Shown here: in pieces, positions 1 to 9,700 of the stretch
Layout: each line of letters starts with the position of its first letter
How positions within the stretch are numbered: position 1 is the stretch's first letter
Assembly (NCBI GenBank): GCA_009927195.1
Contig: RFNL01000438.1
Location: 1-42,156, forward strand
From: Betaproteobacteria bacterium
Lineage (GTDB): Bacteria; Pseudomonadota; Gammaproteobacteria; Burkholderiales; Burkholderiaceae_C
DNA length: 42,156 bases
Reading direction: 5' to 3'
Program-made: the position numbers and the translations under genes
The notes under the pieces: generated by a model
Database searches by the model: none
Told to the model about the DNA's origin: nothing
The model's input: the letters and a program-made list of their open reading frames with translations, nothing else

Positions 1-515
1 AAGGACTCCACATCGTGGTCAAACGAAGCAAACACCACGCCGCCACGGGTCGCCACCTTGAGCGGGGTCAGGCTGTGTTCTTCGGTTTTGAAGTCAGCAG
101 GCATTCCGCCGTTGACTTTGCCTTCTTGGCGCACGCCGCGCCTGAAAGGAACGCCTTGCAACTGACCTTGCAAGTTGTAGCTCCACTGGTGGTAAGAGCA
201 GACAAACTCTTTGCGGTTGCCATGGCGCTCGCGCATGAACTGCATGCCCCGGTGGGCACACACATTTTCAAACACCTTCACCTCGCCTTGCGCGTCACGC
301 ACCATGATGACCGAGCGCTCACCCACAGCAGTGCGTTTGAAATCGCCCACCTCGGGGACCTCGACTTCCAAGCCGACATAACACCAATGCTTTTGGTAAA
401 AAAACCGATCCATCTCCACCTGATGCAAAGCGGCCTGGGTGTATGCGGCAAAGGGAATGCGGCTGGTGTCGCCCATCTCCCAATTCAAGGAAGTGGTTTG
501 GTTGTCAGCGTTCAT
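1..515 (-). CDS. Aromatic-ring-hydroxylating (Rieske) oxygenase alpha subunit, N-terminal part (3' end lies outside the window)
   Basis: Minus-strand reading from ATG at 513-515: MNADNQTTSLNWEMGDTSRIPFAAYTQAALHQVEMDRFFYQKHWCYVGLEVEVPEVGDF...VCAHRGMQF...FVCSYHQWSYNLQGQL; contains the Rieske C-x-H / C-x2-H motif. Open to the window edge. Confidence 0.85.
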   Translation of the reverse strand, partial: MNADNQTTSLNWEMGDTSRIPFAAYTQAALHQVEMDRFFYQKHWCYVGLEVEVPEVGDFKRTAVGERSVIMVRDAQGEVKVFENVCAHRGMQFMRERHGNRKEFVCSYHQWSYNLQGQLQGVPFRRGVRQEGKVNGGMPADFKTEEHSLTPLKVATRGGVVFASFDHDVES

Positions 516-549
516 GGTGTGTGATGATGATGCATAGTCAGATGTTCTC

Positions 550-1890
550 TCAAATGCGGTGGGCCGCTTCCATTTCCCGGCGAATTTGGCAGGCATGGGT
601 TTGGGTGTCCATGGCCACATCGTCCCAACTCAGGCTTTGGCCTTGAGCGATCGGGCGCAACACCTTGACCCCATGCGCCAAACCCAGGGGCAGGCCGCCC
701 ATGCGCAAAGATGTGGCAGCGGGCAACAGTTTGCCCCACACGGTGTAACCCCCCTCGCCGTCGAGCATTTCCCCGGGCTTTAAGTCACGTTTGGCGGTGG
801 CCACGACATCGGCATGCCAACCCGTGGCCACCCCGGTGGGCTCAGCGCGCAAAGCCACACTGGCCACACTGACCCCCACCTCCAAACCAATCAAATGCCA
901 GCGCTTGTACAAGGTGAAGTAGCGCCCGCTCGGATCGGTGTGCGCGTTGTATTCCTCAAAGCAGTTGCGGATGTATTCGGTCTCTGCCTCGACCGTGACC
1001 CATACGCCCATGCGGATGTCATAGGGGATTTGGCGGCCATCGGGCTCCAAACTGGAGATCACCTCGACCATGCCCTTGCGCTCGAGCACACCGCCTTCGC
1101 TGATGGGGCGGGTCACATACGGGATGTCCTCCACACTGGCTGACGGATACTGCAAGCCTTGGCTGGGCACGCCCAGGCCGGTGGCATTGGCCACGGCAGT
1201 GCTTTCGATGGAGGGCTTGGAGCCGTCCAAAAAACTGTTGAACATTTTTGGGTTGAGGCCACCGCGCACGGCCTGCTCCGGGGTCAAGCCGTAGTAGCCC
1301 CAAACCGTCTCCGGGGTCGATTGGGCAAAGTGGGGCAACCATTTGTGGCCGCGCCCAGCCGCCACCACGGGAAAGCCACAGGTGCGGGCCCAATCCACCA
1401 GGTCGCAAATCAAAGCGGGTTGATCGCCAAAGGCCAGTGAATAGACCACCCCGACCGCTTGCGCGCGGCGGGCCAACAAGGGGCCGCAAAACGCATCGGC
1501 CTCTACCGTGACGTTGACCACATGCTTGCGCTGGGCAAACGCCTCCAAGATGTGGTCCACCGCATGCAAGGGTGAACCGGTGCACTCCACCACCACATCC
1601 ACCGCCGGATGGCGCACCAAGGCCTGCCAGTCGTCGCTGACATGGGTGTTACCCAGCCGAACTGCCTCGTCCAAAGAGGCAGCCTGCAAGCGCTCTGGTG
1701 CCCAGCCCACGCGGGCCAAATTGGTGTGCACACCCGCTGGCGACAAATCGGCAATGCCCACCAATTGCACGCCCGGTGTGCGTGGCACCTGGGCCAGGTA
1801 CATGGCGCCGAATTTACCCGCGCCAATCAAACCAATGCGGATGGGCCGCTGGCTGGCAGCGCGTTCGAGCAGTTTGGCATGCAGGTTCAT
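550..1890 (-). CDS. NAD(P)-binding oxidoreductase with C-terminal SAF-like domain (homoserine dehydrogenase-like Rossmann fold)
   Basis: 446 aa; N-terminal Rossmann GLIGAGKFGAMYLAQV; C-terminal RDLKPGEMLDGEGGYTVWGKL...VLRPIAQGQSLSWDDV typical of SAF domains. ATGA overlap with the upstream gene. Confidence 0.75.
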   Translation of the reverse strand: MNLHAKLLERAASQRPIRIGLIGAGKFGAMYLAQVPRTPGVQLVGIADLSPAGVHTNLARVGWAPERLQAASLDEAVRLGNTHVSDDWQALVRHPAVDVVVECTGSPLHAVDHILEAFAQRKHVVNVTVEADAFCGPLLARRAQAVGVVYSLAFGDQPALICDLVDWARTCGFPVVAAGRGHKWLPHFAQSTPETVWGYYGLTPEQAVRGGLNPKMFNSFLDGSKPSIESTAVANATGLGVPSQGLQYPSASVEDIPYVTRPISEGGVLERKGMVEVISSLEPDGRQIPYDIRMGVWVTVEAETEYIRNCFEEYNAHTDPSGRYFTLYKRWHLIGLEVGVSVASVALRAEPTGVATGWHADVVATAKRDLKPGEMLDGEGGYTVWGKLLPAATSLRMGGLPLGLAHGVKVLRPIAQGQSLSWDDVAMDTQTHACQIRREMEAAHRI

Positions 1891-2759
1891 GTGGCCAACG
1901 CAAAGTCTTCTGTGCAGGTTTGCAAGGCAGTGGCTGGCATGCCGTTTTTCCAGGGCAAGTCAACCGGGTAATTTTTGAGCAAGCAGTCGTCGGGCAAGCA
2001 CGCTATGGGGGTGAAGTCGCGGTGGGCAATGTATTCGGGGCGCTTGTGGCGGCGGATGTGGTTGCTGACCGCGCACAAACTCAAATACACGCTGACCCGG
2101 TTCCAGGGTGAGAGGTTGCTGGTCGAGGCGTGGACCAAACAACTGTGAAACAAAATCATGGAACCTGCCGGTCCAGTGGGGCTGACTATGCCGCCATTCT
2201 TGCCACCCGCACGCGCCACCAACTGGGTGATGAGGTCGTTGTCCACGGTCCAAAGCGGGTAGCTGGTGGTGGTCAGATCGTGTTTGGCATTGACCACGCC
2301 TTTTTGGTGACTGCCCGGGATGAACATCAGGGGGCCGTTGAAAGGGTTCACATCGTCCAGAAAAATCGCCACGTTCATGGCCCGCTCAGTGGGCATGTGG
2401 TCATCGTTGAGCCAGGTGCCGTAATCCTGGTGCCACTGCCAGACATCGCCCTCGAAGGCCATCTTGCCGTTGATCTTGAACTGGTGCATGTACAAAGACT
2501 CCTGGAACAGCTCTTGCACCGGCAAAATCATCCGCGGGTGGCGGGCCAACTTGGCAAAAGGCTCGCTGTACAAGTGGGCGGCAAAGTTGGTGCGCACTGC
2601 ATCACTGCCCTTTTCACGCACATTGAAGGCCTCGCGCCGGCTGTACAACCCCGGCACCTCGGCCTTGAGGACATCTGTCTCCCGGGGAGTGAACAAGCCG
2701 GGAAAAAACAAATAACCATCGCGATCAAAAGCGTCCAATTGTGCGGGCGTCAGTTGCAT
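1887..2759 (-). CDS. Phytanoyl-CoA dioxygenase (PhyH)-family Fe(II)/2OG oxygenase
   Basis: MQLTPAQLDAFDRDGYLFFPGLF..., WQWHQDYGTWLNDDHMP (HxD), ..GPLMFIPGSHQKGV.., LFHSCLVHAS...NRVSVYL; start at ATG 2759 preferred over the upstream alternative at 2786. Confidence 0.85.
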   Translation of the reverse strand: MQLTPAQLDAFDRDGYLFFPGLFTPRETDVLKAEVPGLYSRREAFNVREKGSDAVRTNFAAHLYSEPFAKLARHPRMILPVQELFQESLYMHQFKINGKMAFEGDVWQWHQDYGTWLNDDHMPTERAMNVAIFLDDVNPFNGPLMFIPGSHQKGVVNAKHDLTTTSYPLWTVDNDLITQLVARAGGKNGGIVSPTGPAGSMILFHSCLVHASTSNLSPWNRVSVYLSLCAVSNHIRRHKRPEYIAHRDFTPIACLPDDCLLKNYPVDLPWKNGMPATALQTCTEDFALAT

Positions 2760-3070
2760 GAATGTCTCCTCAAAAGGGGGTGACACAGTTTAAGTGCTGG
2801 CGTTTTGAAATGGAGCAGCCTGCGCGACAACAGCTGAATGCCTTGGGTGTCTGTCATTCGACAGGTGTCGATTTTTTGAATACTAATAAATTAAAAATAT
2901 TGACATTGTCGAAACAATTGCAGTCAAATTTCAGTCAGTCACCTGAAAGCGTCTGAAAGTCGTCATTTATGAATTAATAAAAGTAATAAATTACCCATAA
3001 TTTACATTTAAATGGGTTTAATGAATACCAAAATGTCTATTTTTCGACATGTTTGTCAGACCCTTGGGTT
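2760..3070. promoter_or_regulatory. AT-rich intergenic region with a cluster of TGTCGA-containing inverted repeats; likely promoter/operator of the PhyH-SAF-Rieske operon
   Basis: CTGTC-ATTC-GACAG (2851-2864), TGTCGA (2866-2871), ATTGT-CGAA-ACAAT (2905-2918), ATGTC-N8-GACAT (3033-3050); compositionally AT-rich compared with the flanking genes. Confidence 0.5.
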
Positions 3071-4750
3071 TCAGGCGGTGCCCCTTTCGACACCCGGGGG
3101 CAAGGTTTGCGCCCACTCGCGCAGTTTGAAACGCTGAATTTTGGCGTTTTCGGTGCGGGGCAAATGGGTCACAAACCGAACCATGCGCGGGTATTTGTAA
3201 GCCGCAATGCGTTGTTTGACCCAATCTTGCAGTTGCTCGGCCAACTCAGCACCAGCGACAGCGCCATCGCGCAACACCACAAAAGCCACAACAATTTGGC
3301 CACGCTCGGCACTGGGCGCACCCACCACACCGCATTCGGCCACCGCCGGGTGGGTGAGCAGCTCGTCCTCCACCTCGGGTCCTGCGATGTTGTAGCCCGC
3401 GCTGATGATCATGTCATCGGTGCGCGATTGGTACCAAAAGTAACCATCTGCGTCCATCCGGTAAGCATCCCCGGTCAGGTTCCAGCCGTTTTGCACATAA
3501 CTGGTCTGGCGCTCGTCGTCCAGGTACCGACAACCGGTGGGCCCTTTGACCGCCAAACGCCCTATTTCTCCGGGCGATGCGGGCAGGTCTTGCGCGTCGA
3601 GCACACAGGCCTGATAGCCCGGCACCACTTGCCCGGTGGCACCGGGTCGCACTTGCCCAGGTCGGCAGGCGATAAAGGCATGCAGCATCTCGGTCGCGCC
3701 CAGGCACTCGGTCATCTCCAAGCCTGTGGTGCGCTGCCATGCAGCGCGCGTATCGGCGGGCAACATTTCCCCCGAGGACACGGTCAAGCGCAAACTGGGC
3801 AAGCCGTGGGGGGGCACCAAAGGTGCCATCTGGCGATAAAAGGTGGGGGCGGTAAAGCAAATACTGGCTTGGTACTGCGCAATGCCCTCCATCAGGGTTT
3901 CCGGTCGCCAGCGCTCGACCAACACAGCTGAAGCGCCGAAGCGCAGGGGAAACAACAACAAACCGCCCAAGCCAAAAGTGAAGGCCAAGGGAGGGGTACC
4001 GATGAAGACATCACTGGGTTTGGGGTCCAAAAGATGCCGTGCCAACACGTCGCAAATGGTCAACACATCGCGGTGGAAATGCATGGTGCCTTTGGGCACA
4101 CCCGTGGTGCCCGAGGTGAAGGCAATGAGGGCTACATCGTCTTGGGCGGTGTCCACGTTGTCAAAGCAGGTGTCGTGTTTGTCCATGTGCACGCGGGCAC
4201 TTTGCGTCTCACCTTCTGGGGCTTGCAGGGTCAACACATGGGCCAGCTCGGGGCAAGCAGCTTGCGTGAGAGCCAACTCGTGCGACAAACTGTGTTGGCA
4301 AAAGGCGGCGCTGACTTTGGCTTTGCGCACAATGACCGAGAGCTCACGTTCGCGCAACAAAGGCATGGTGGTGACTGCGATGCAACCGGCCTTGAGCACC
4401 GCCAGCCAGGCCAGCGCCAACTCTGGGTGATTCTCGCCGCGCAACAAAATGCGACTGCCCGTGGGCAATTGCCATTCGTCTCGGATCACCCGCGCCAATT
4501 GGTTGGCCCGCTCCAGCACATCTTGGTAGGTCCAACGGACTTGTTGACCGATCAATGCAGGCCTGGATCCACCTCCTTGCACCACCGCACGGTCGAGCAA
4601 CTCCGCGGCGGCATTGAGGCGGGCTGGATAAGCCGCCGTGGTGGGATCCAGCACCAATTCGGGCCATTGCTGCGGGGGTGGCAAATGCGCGCGGGCAAAG
4701 CCATCGCTGTAGCCGCTCGGAAGAAAACGGTGCTCACTGGGGTGCGGCAT
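3071..4750 (-). CDS. AMP-dependent acyl/aryl-CoA ligase (benzoate / 2-aminobenzoate-CoA ligase-like)
   Basis: AMP-binding signature IAFTSGTTGVPKGTMHFHRD; C-terminal YNLTGD/ YRMDADGYFWYQSRTDDMIISAGYNIAGPEVEDELLTHPAVAECGVVG; AYKYPRMVRFVTHLPRTENAKIQRFKLRE. ATG at 4750 preferred. Confidence 0.85.
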   Translation of the reverse strand: MPHPSEHRFLPSGYSDGFARAHLPPPQQWPELVLDPTTAAYPARLNAAAELLDRAVVQGGGSRPALIGQQVRWTYQDVLERANQLARVIRDEWQLPTGSRILLRGENHPELALAWLAVLKAGCIAVTTMPLLRERELSVIVRKAKVSAAFCQHSLSHELALTQAACPELAHVLTLQAPEGETQSARVHMDKHDTCFDNVDTAQDDVALIAFTSGTTGVPKGTMHFHRDVLTICDVLARHLLDPKPSDVFIGTPPLAFTFGLGGLLLFPLRFGASAVLVERWRPETLMEGIAQYQASICFTAPTFYRQMAPLVPPHGLPSLRLTVSSGEMLPADTRAAWQRTTGLEMTECLGATEMLHAFIACRPGQVRPGATGQVVPGYQACVLDAQDLPASPGEIGRLAVKGPTGCRYLDDERQTSYVQNGWNLTGDAYRMDADGYFWYQSRTDDMIISAGYNIAGPEVEDELLTHPAVAECGVVGAPSAERGQIVVAFVVLRDGAVAGAELAEQLQDWVKQRIAAYKYPRMVRFVTHLPRTENAKIQRFKLREWAQTLPPGVERGTA

Positions 4751-4770
4751 GGCTTTCAAGGCCCTAGGCT

Positions 4771-6228
4771 TCAAGCCGGGGGTTGCCAAGGCGGCGCCAC
4801 CAAGCGGCGTTTACCATCATGGGATTTGCGCACACCGGGCTCGTCCAAGGCTTGCCGGTCCCACAATTGGCAAGTGACTTGTTTGTGCTTTTGGTCCAGG
4901 CCTTCGCAGTAGTTGGTGTACTCGCACAACCGGACTTGGTCGCCCATGCCCATGGACGTTTTCAATGCCCAGTCGGGATCGGCCAGGCTTTGCCGCGCAG
5001 TGCCCACGATGTCGCAGTCGCCGCGCACGAGCATGGCCTCGGCCATTTCAAAGTTGTGCACTCCGCCGGTGCACACCACCGGGGTTTGCAAGCCTGCGCT
5101 GCGGATGGCGCTGCGGATGCGCGCCGTGGCTGCCACATTGCGACCAAACGGCCCTTGCTCGTCGGACAGGTACTGCGGCATGCACTCATAACCACTGCGG
5201 CCGGTGTAGGGATAGGCACTGGAGCCCACGCCGGGTTGTTTGGCATCGTCAAATTTACCGCCGCGCGAGGTTGAGATGTAGTCCATGCCAGCACGGGCAA
5301 ACTGCTCGCCATACCAAACCGCATCGTCCAAGGTGTGGCCGCCTTCAATGCACTCTTGGGCCAAATAACGGCAACCCACGGCATAGGACGCACCCACGGC
5401 CTGTCGCACCGCGCCGTAAACCTCCAGCGGCAAACGGATGCGCTGGGCTCGGTCCCCGCCATACCCATCGGTTCGGTGGTTGGTGGCCGACAAAAAAGAA
5501 GCCATGGTGTAGGCGTGGGCATAGTGCAACTCCACACCATCAAAGCCCGCCAACTGCGCCCGCTTGGCGGCGGCGGCAAACAAACTGGGCAGCACCTGTG
5601 GCAGTTCACGGATATGGGGCAACTCGGTGTCGGTGACCCGCTCGCGAGCGCCCATCTGCAAGGCCTCCAACTCGCGGGCATCCAACACCTCGGGCCACTG
5701 TGCAGGGTCCAGCTGGCTCAGGTGCGCACGCACCGCCTCTTCGCTCCAATCCTGCGCCCTCAGCACCTGCCGCAAACGAGGGGTGATGCGCAAAAAACGT
5801 TCAAAAAATTTGGCTGGCTCAGGCCGGCGGCGGATATTGAGAAAGTCGATGATTTGGATCAAGGCGCGGGTTTGCCCCTGGCTTTCGCGGTGAATGGTCT
5901 GCACCAAAGCCTGCAAGCCTTCCACGCAGCGATCGTGACCGATGCGCAACAAGGGCCCGCTGGGCACATCACGGATGCCAGTGGCCTCAACGACAATGGC
6001 CCCTGGTCGTCCTCGGGCAAAGCGGCCATACCACTGCAACACATCCTCGGTGACCCAACCTTCGTCGTTGGAGCGCCACGGCACCATGGCGGGCACCCAG
6101 GTGCGCTGTGCCAGCCCCAAGGGGCCCAGCTGCACCGGGCTGAACAATCGGGAGGCCTTGGCCTCATCGGGCGTGGGCACCCGACCCAAGCTGGAATGAA
6201 ATTTGATGCGCTGAGGGGGTTTCCACAT
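4771..6228 (-). CDS. NADH:flavin oxidoreductase (Old Yellow Enzyme family)
   Basis: 485 aa; LFSPVQLGPLGLAQRTWVPAMVPWRSND.., AAKRAQLAGFDGVELHYAHAYTMASFLSATNHRTDGYGGD, TPVVCTGGVHNFEMAEAML..DIVGTARQSLADPDW. Confidence 0.88.
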   Translation of the reverse strand: MWKPPQRIKFHSSLGRVPTPDEAKASRLFSPVQLGPLGLAQRTWVPAMVPWRSNDEGWVTEDVLQWYGRFARGRPGAIVVEATGIRDVPSGPLLRIGHDRCVEGLQALVQTIHRESQGQTRALIQIIDFLNIRRRPEPAKFFERFLRITPRLRQVLRAQDWSEEAVRAHLSQLDPAQWPEVLDARELEALQMGARERVTDTELPHIRELPQVLPSLFAAAAKRAQLAGFDGVELHYAHAYTMASFLSATNHRTDGYGGDRAQRIRLPLEVYGAVRQAVGASYAVGCRYLAQECIEGGHTLDDAVWYGEQFARAGMDYISTSRGGKFDDAKQPGVGSSAYPYTGRSGYECMPQYLSDEQGPFGRNVAATARIRSAIRSAGLQTPVVCTGGVHNFEMAEAMLVRGDCDIVGTARQSLADPDWALKTSMGMGDQVRLCEYTNYCEGLDQKHKQVTCQLWDRQALDEPGVRKSHDGKRRLVAPPWQPPA

Positions 6229-6311
6229 GAGACAAGGCCCCGCTCGGCCAAGCCGTGGGGCAGAAGTTGTGAGTCAATACAGACCACATCGTAAACCCAA
6301 GCCCACACCCA

Positions 6312-6334
6312 GGTCCAAGCGATGAACTTGGGCC
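6312..6334. terminator. Hairpin GGTCCAAG-CGATGAA-CTTGGGCC followed by TAAGTTTTG (possible weak terminator)
   Basis: 8-bp stem with one T/G wobble; T-rich stretch on the + side only, in the gap between the DUF333-like gene and the OYE gene. Confidence 0.3.
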
Positions 6335-6390
6335 TAAGTTTTGTAATCACCGGCCACCGTTTGATCCATCCACTTCAAAGCCAATGCCCG

Positions 6391-6630
6391 TCATCGACCG
6401 CATTGGCCACGTCTTATGGACCAGTCATCGCACACATGACCACCCGGGGACTTGCACATTTGTCGTGCCCTGCCATCGCGATCCAGCCACAAACCCACCA
6501 TGCCCCCCGCTTGCACACAGGATGGGGCCAAGTCGATGGTCACAGGCGCACTGTCCGCAGGGCTGCAAGCGCTCAAGCCAAGGTCACAACACAGCACCAA
6601 GGTCCATAAACCCATCAGCTTTATTTTCAT
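6391..6630 (-). CDS. Small DUF333-like lipoprotein
   Basis: MKIKLMGLWTLVLCCDLGLSAC|SPADSAP... lipobox LSAC; then C-x3-GG-x-GLWLDRDGRARQMCKSPGGHVCDDWSIRRGQC, the Cys/GG/W pattern of DUF333. Confidence 0.6.
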   Translation of the reverse strand: MKIKLMGLWTLVLCCDLGLSACSPADSAPVTIDLAPSCVQAGGMVGLWLDRDGRARQMCKSPGGHVCDDWSIRRGQCGR

Positions 6631-6778
6631 GATAATTTTTAGGTATTCATTTGAAAATATGAATTCTATGGTACTCATTTCAAACCATTTGAACATCTTT
6701 CACACTGCCAGTTCAGGTGTCGATCCATCTGTCCCAAGCGCACCCCATGAGCCTTTGCGCCCTTAAGCTAGGGCTTAC

Positions 6779-9700
6779 ATGAAACACACCCTGCAACCTG
6801 GCCTCATCGTTTTGCACAGCAACCAACTCGAAATGCTGTTCAGTTTGGTGTTGAGCGTGATGCGACAGCACCCCCTGGCTCCTTTGCAAGCCGAGCACAT
6901 CCTGGTGCAAAGCAACGGCATGAAGCACTGGTTGGAGCAGCAATTGGCCGGCCCCCAAGGCCTGGGCATTTGCGCTGCCACCCGCATGGATTTGCCCTCC
7001 ACCGCCCTGTGGAAGGTGTACCGACAAGTTTTGGGGGCCGAGCGGGTCAGCGCCCACATGCCCTTGGACAAAGACGCCTTGACTTGGCGTTTGTTTCGGC
7101 TTTTCTGCGAGGGCCTGCAAGAGCCGGTGTACGCCCCTTTGCACCAATATTTGCATCCTGCGCAAGGCGACCCCAGCGGGCAGTCTGACGCGTCCCGCAG
7201 GACCTATCAATTGGCGGTGCAAGTGGCCGATGTGTTGGATGGCTACCAAAACCACCGCGCCGATTGGCTGCAAGACTGGGCCGCAGGCAAAGACCAGGTG
7301 CGCGGTTTTGGCAACCGCATCCAGCCTTTGCCCGCTGTCCACCGTTGGCAAGCGGCTTTGTGGCGGTGCCTGCGCCATGACGCAGAGCAAGACTCGCTGG
7401 TCGCAACCCACAAGCGGGTTGACCGCTTGTTTTCGCGCGACCAGGTGCACCAAGCATTTATCCAGGCCATGGCCGATCCGCCCCAAAGTGCCGCAGGTTT
7501 ACCTGCGCGCCTGGTGGTGTTTGGCATCTCCTCATTGCCTATGTCGATTTTGGAAGCCTTGGCAGCTCTGGCCCAGGTCTCACAAGTGGTGGTGGCGACG
7601 ACCAACCCTTGTGAAATGTATTGGGGCGATTTGCGCCCAGAGCGTTCACGGGTGCCTTGGGGCTTGAGCGCGGCGGCCACCCGTTTCGCCGCACCCCGCT
7701 GGCAAGCCCTGGCCGAGGCGTCGCAAGCCGAGTGGGCTGAGCCTGAGATGACCACGGCGCTTGCACCGACCAACGTACCCAGTGCGCCGCACGGTCACCC
7801 CTTGTTAGCGGCCTGGGGCCAACAGGTGCGCGACCAACTCCATCTGCTCGACGTGTTTGATGCCCATCCCGAGGCCTACATGCCCGTCTTCGCCGACCCC
7901 GCGGCATACGCACCAGCCAGTCAGTTGCATCAACTTCAATCTGACATCTTGAAATTGCGCCCCAACAGCGAGGCCCGCCACCGTCGCCATGAATCAGACA
8001 ACAGTATTCAATGGGTCCAGTGCCACAGCGCCCAGCGTGAGGTGGAAGTGCTGCACGACCAGGTGCTGGGGTGGCTGCAAGACGACCCCAGCTTGAGCAC
8101 CCGCGACATCATGGTGATGGTGCCCGACATGCAGCACTTCGCCCCACACATCCATGCTGTGTTTGGGCGCACCGCACCGGGCCAAGCCAACCACCTGCCC
8201 TACTCGGTGGCCGATCAAGCTGTGACCCCGCATGCCTGGGTGCAAGCCATCGATCAACTGATGCAATGGCCGCAGTGGCGGCTAAGCCTGGTCGATTGGC
8301 AATCTTTGTTTGAGGTCGATGCCATCCGCGCCGCGTTTGGGTTGGACCGCGATGACATCGCCACATTGTTCGAATGGTTGCAGGCATCTGGCGTGCGTTG
8401 GGGCATGGACGCCGAACACCGCTCGCAATGGGGCATGGCGCCCGATCAGCCCGACGCAGATCACAACACCTGGGCCTTTGGCCTGCGCCGTTTGTTGTTG
8501 GGCTACGCCAGCGGTACCGACCCCGACAGCGACCCCTTGGGCCAAAGCTGGGCACACACCGTGCCCACGCCGGGTGTGGGTGGTTTGGACGCAGCCTTGA
8601 TCAGCCGCTTGCTCGATTGGCTCCAAGCCATGACAGATTGGGCCGAAACCCTTGGCCACACTCACACGCCTGAACAATGGCATGCGGTGCTGGTGCACAT
8701 GCTCCAACGGTTTTTCAAACCCACCCAGGAAGCCCAAGAGCACATGCTGGAGCGTCTGCATGCCAGCCTGATCGATTGGGTGCAACTGTGTACACAAGCG
8801 CGCTTGGACAGCCCCGTGCCCGCCGTGGTGGTGCGCGCGCATTGGCTTCAAAGCATCAGCGTTCCGGCTTTGCACCAGCGCTTTTTGGGCGAAGGGGTGC
8901 AATTTGCCAGCCTCATGCCCATGCGCTCAGTGCCGTTTCGGGTGATCGCCTTGCTGGGCATGAACGATGGTGACTACCCGCGTGTGCGCGCACCGCTTGA
9001 CTTTGACCTGATGTGCCATCCAGCATGGCGGCGCATGGGCGATCGCTCACGCCGTGACGACGACCGCTACCTCTTTTTAGAGGCCTTGTTGTCGGCGCGT
9101 GAACGCCTCTACATCAGTTGGCAAGCTTGGCGCACCCACGACCATCAACCCCTGCCCCCTTCGGTACTGGTGGGACAACTGCGCGACCACTTGGACCAAA
9201 CCTGGGACAATCCTGCCCCGATTCAAAAAATGCCCTTGCACGCGTTTTCGCCACGCTACTTCCAAGCCGGCGAGGCACTCAGCACCTTTGACCCCGATTG
9301 GGCCAAGGCAGCCCAAGCCCATCACATGGCCCAGGCCACAGACCCAAGCCCCCCGAATAATCCGGCGCGCTTGGCAACACCGGACGTCGCCCCAAGGGTC
9401 AAGCAAGTGCCAAACCATGCCGCTATCACCAAACATGATTTGGCGCGCTGGCACGCCATGCTGAAACAGCCCTTGGCGGTTTACTACCAAGATCGCTTGC
9501 AGATCCATTTTGATGCGCCCGCACAAGACACAGATGCCAACGAACTTTTTGGCCTTGGCGCTTTGCAGCGGCACCTGGCCTTGGGCACTTTGCTGCGCAG
9601 CCCCAGTGGTGCGGCACAGGGGCTGCACGACAGTGGCCTGCTCCCACTGTCTGGTTTTGGCGAAATCGCGATGGGCCAATTGCAAGAACAGTTGGCACAA

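Noticed and set aside
3053-6294. Long plus-strand ORFs (292, 292 and 319 aa) opposite the CoA ligase and OYE genes
   Set aside because: Shadow ORFs antisense to conserved enzymes, typical of GC-rich coding DNA; no recognisable protein motifs.
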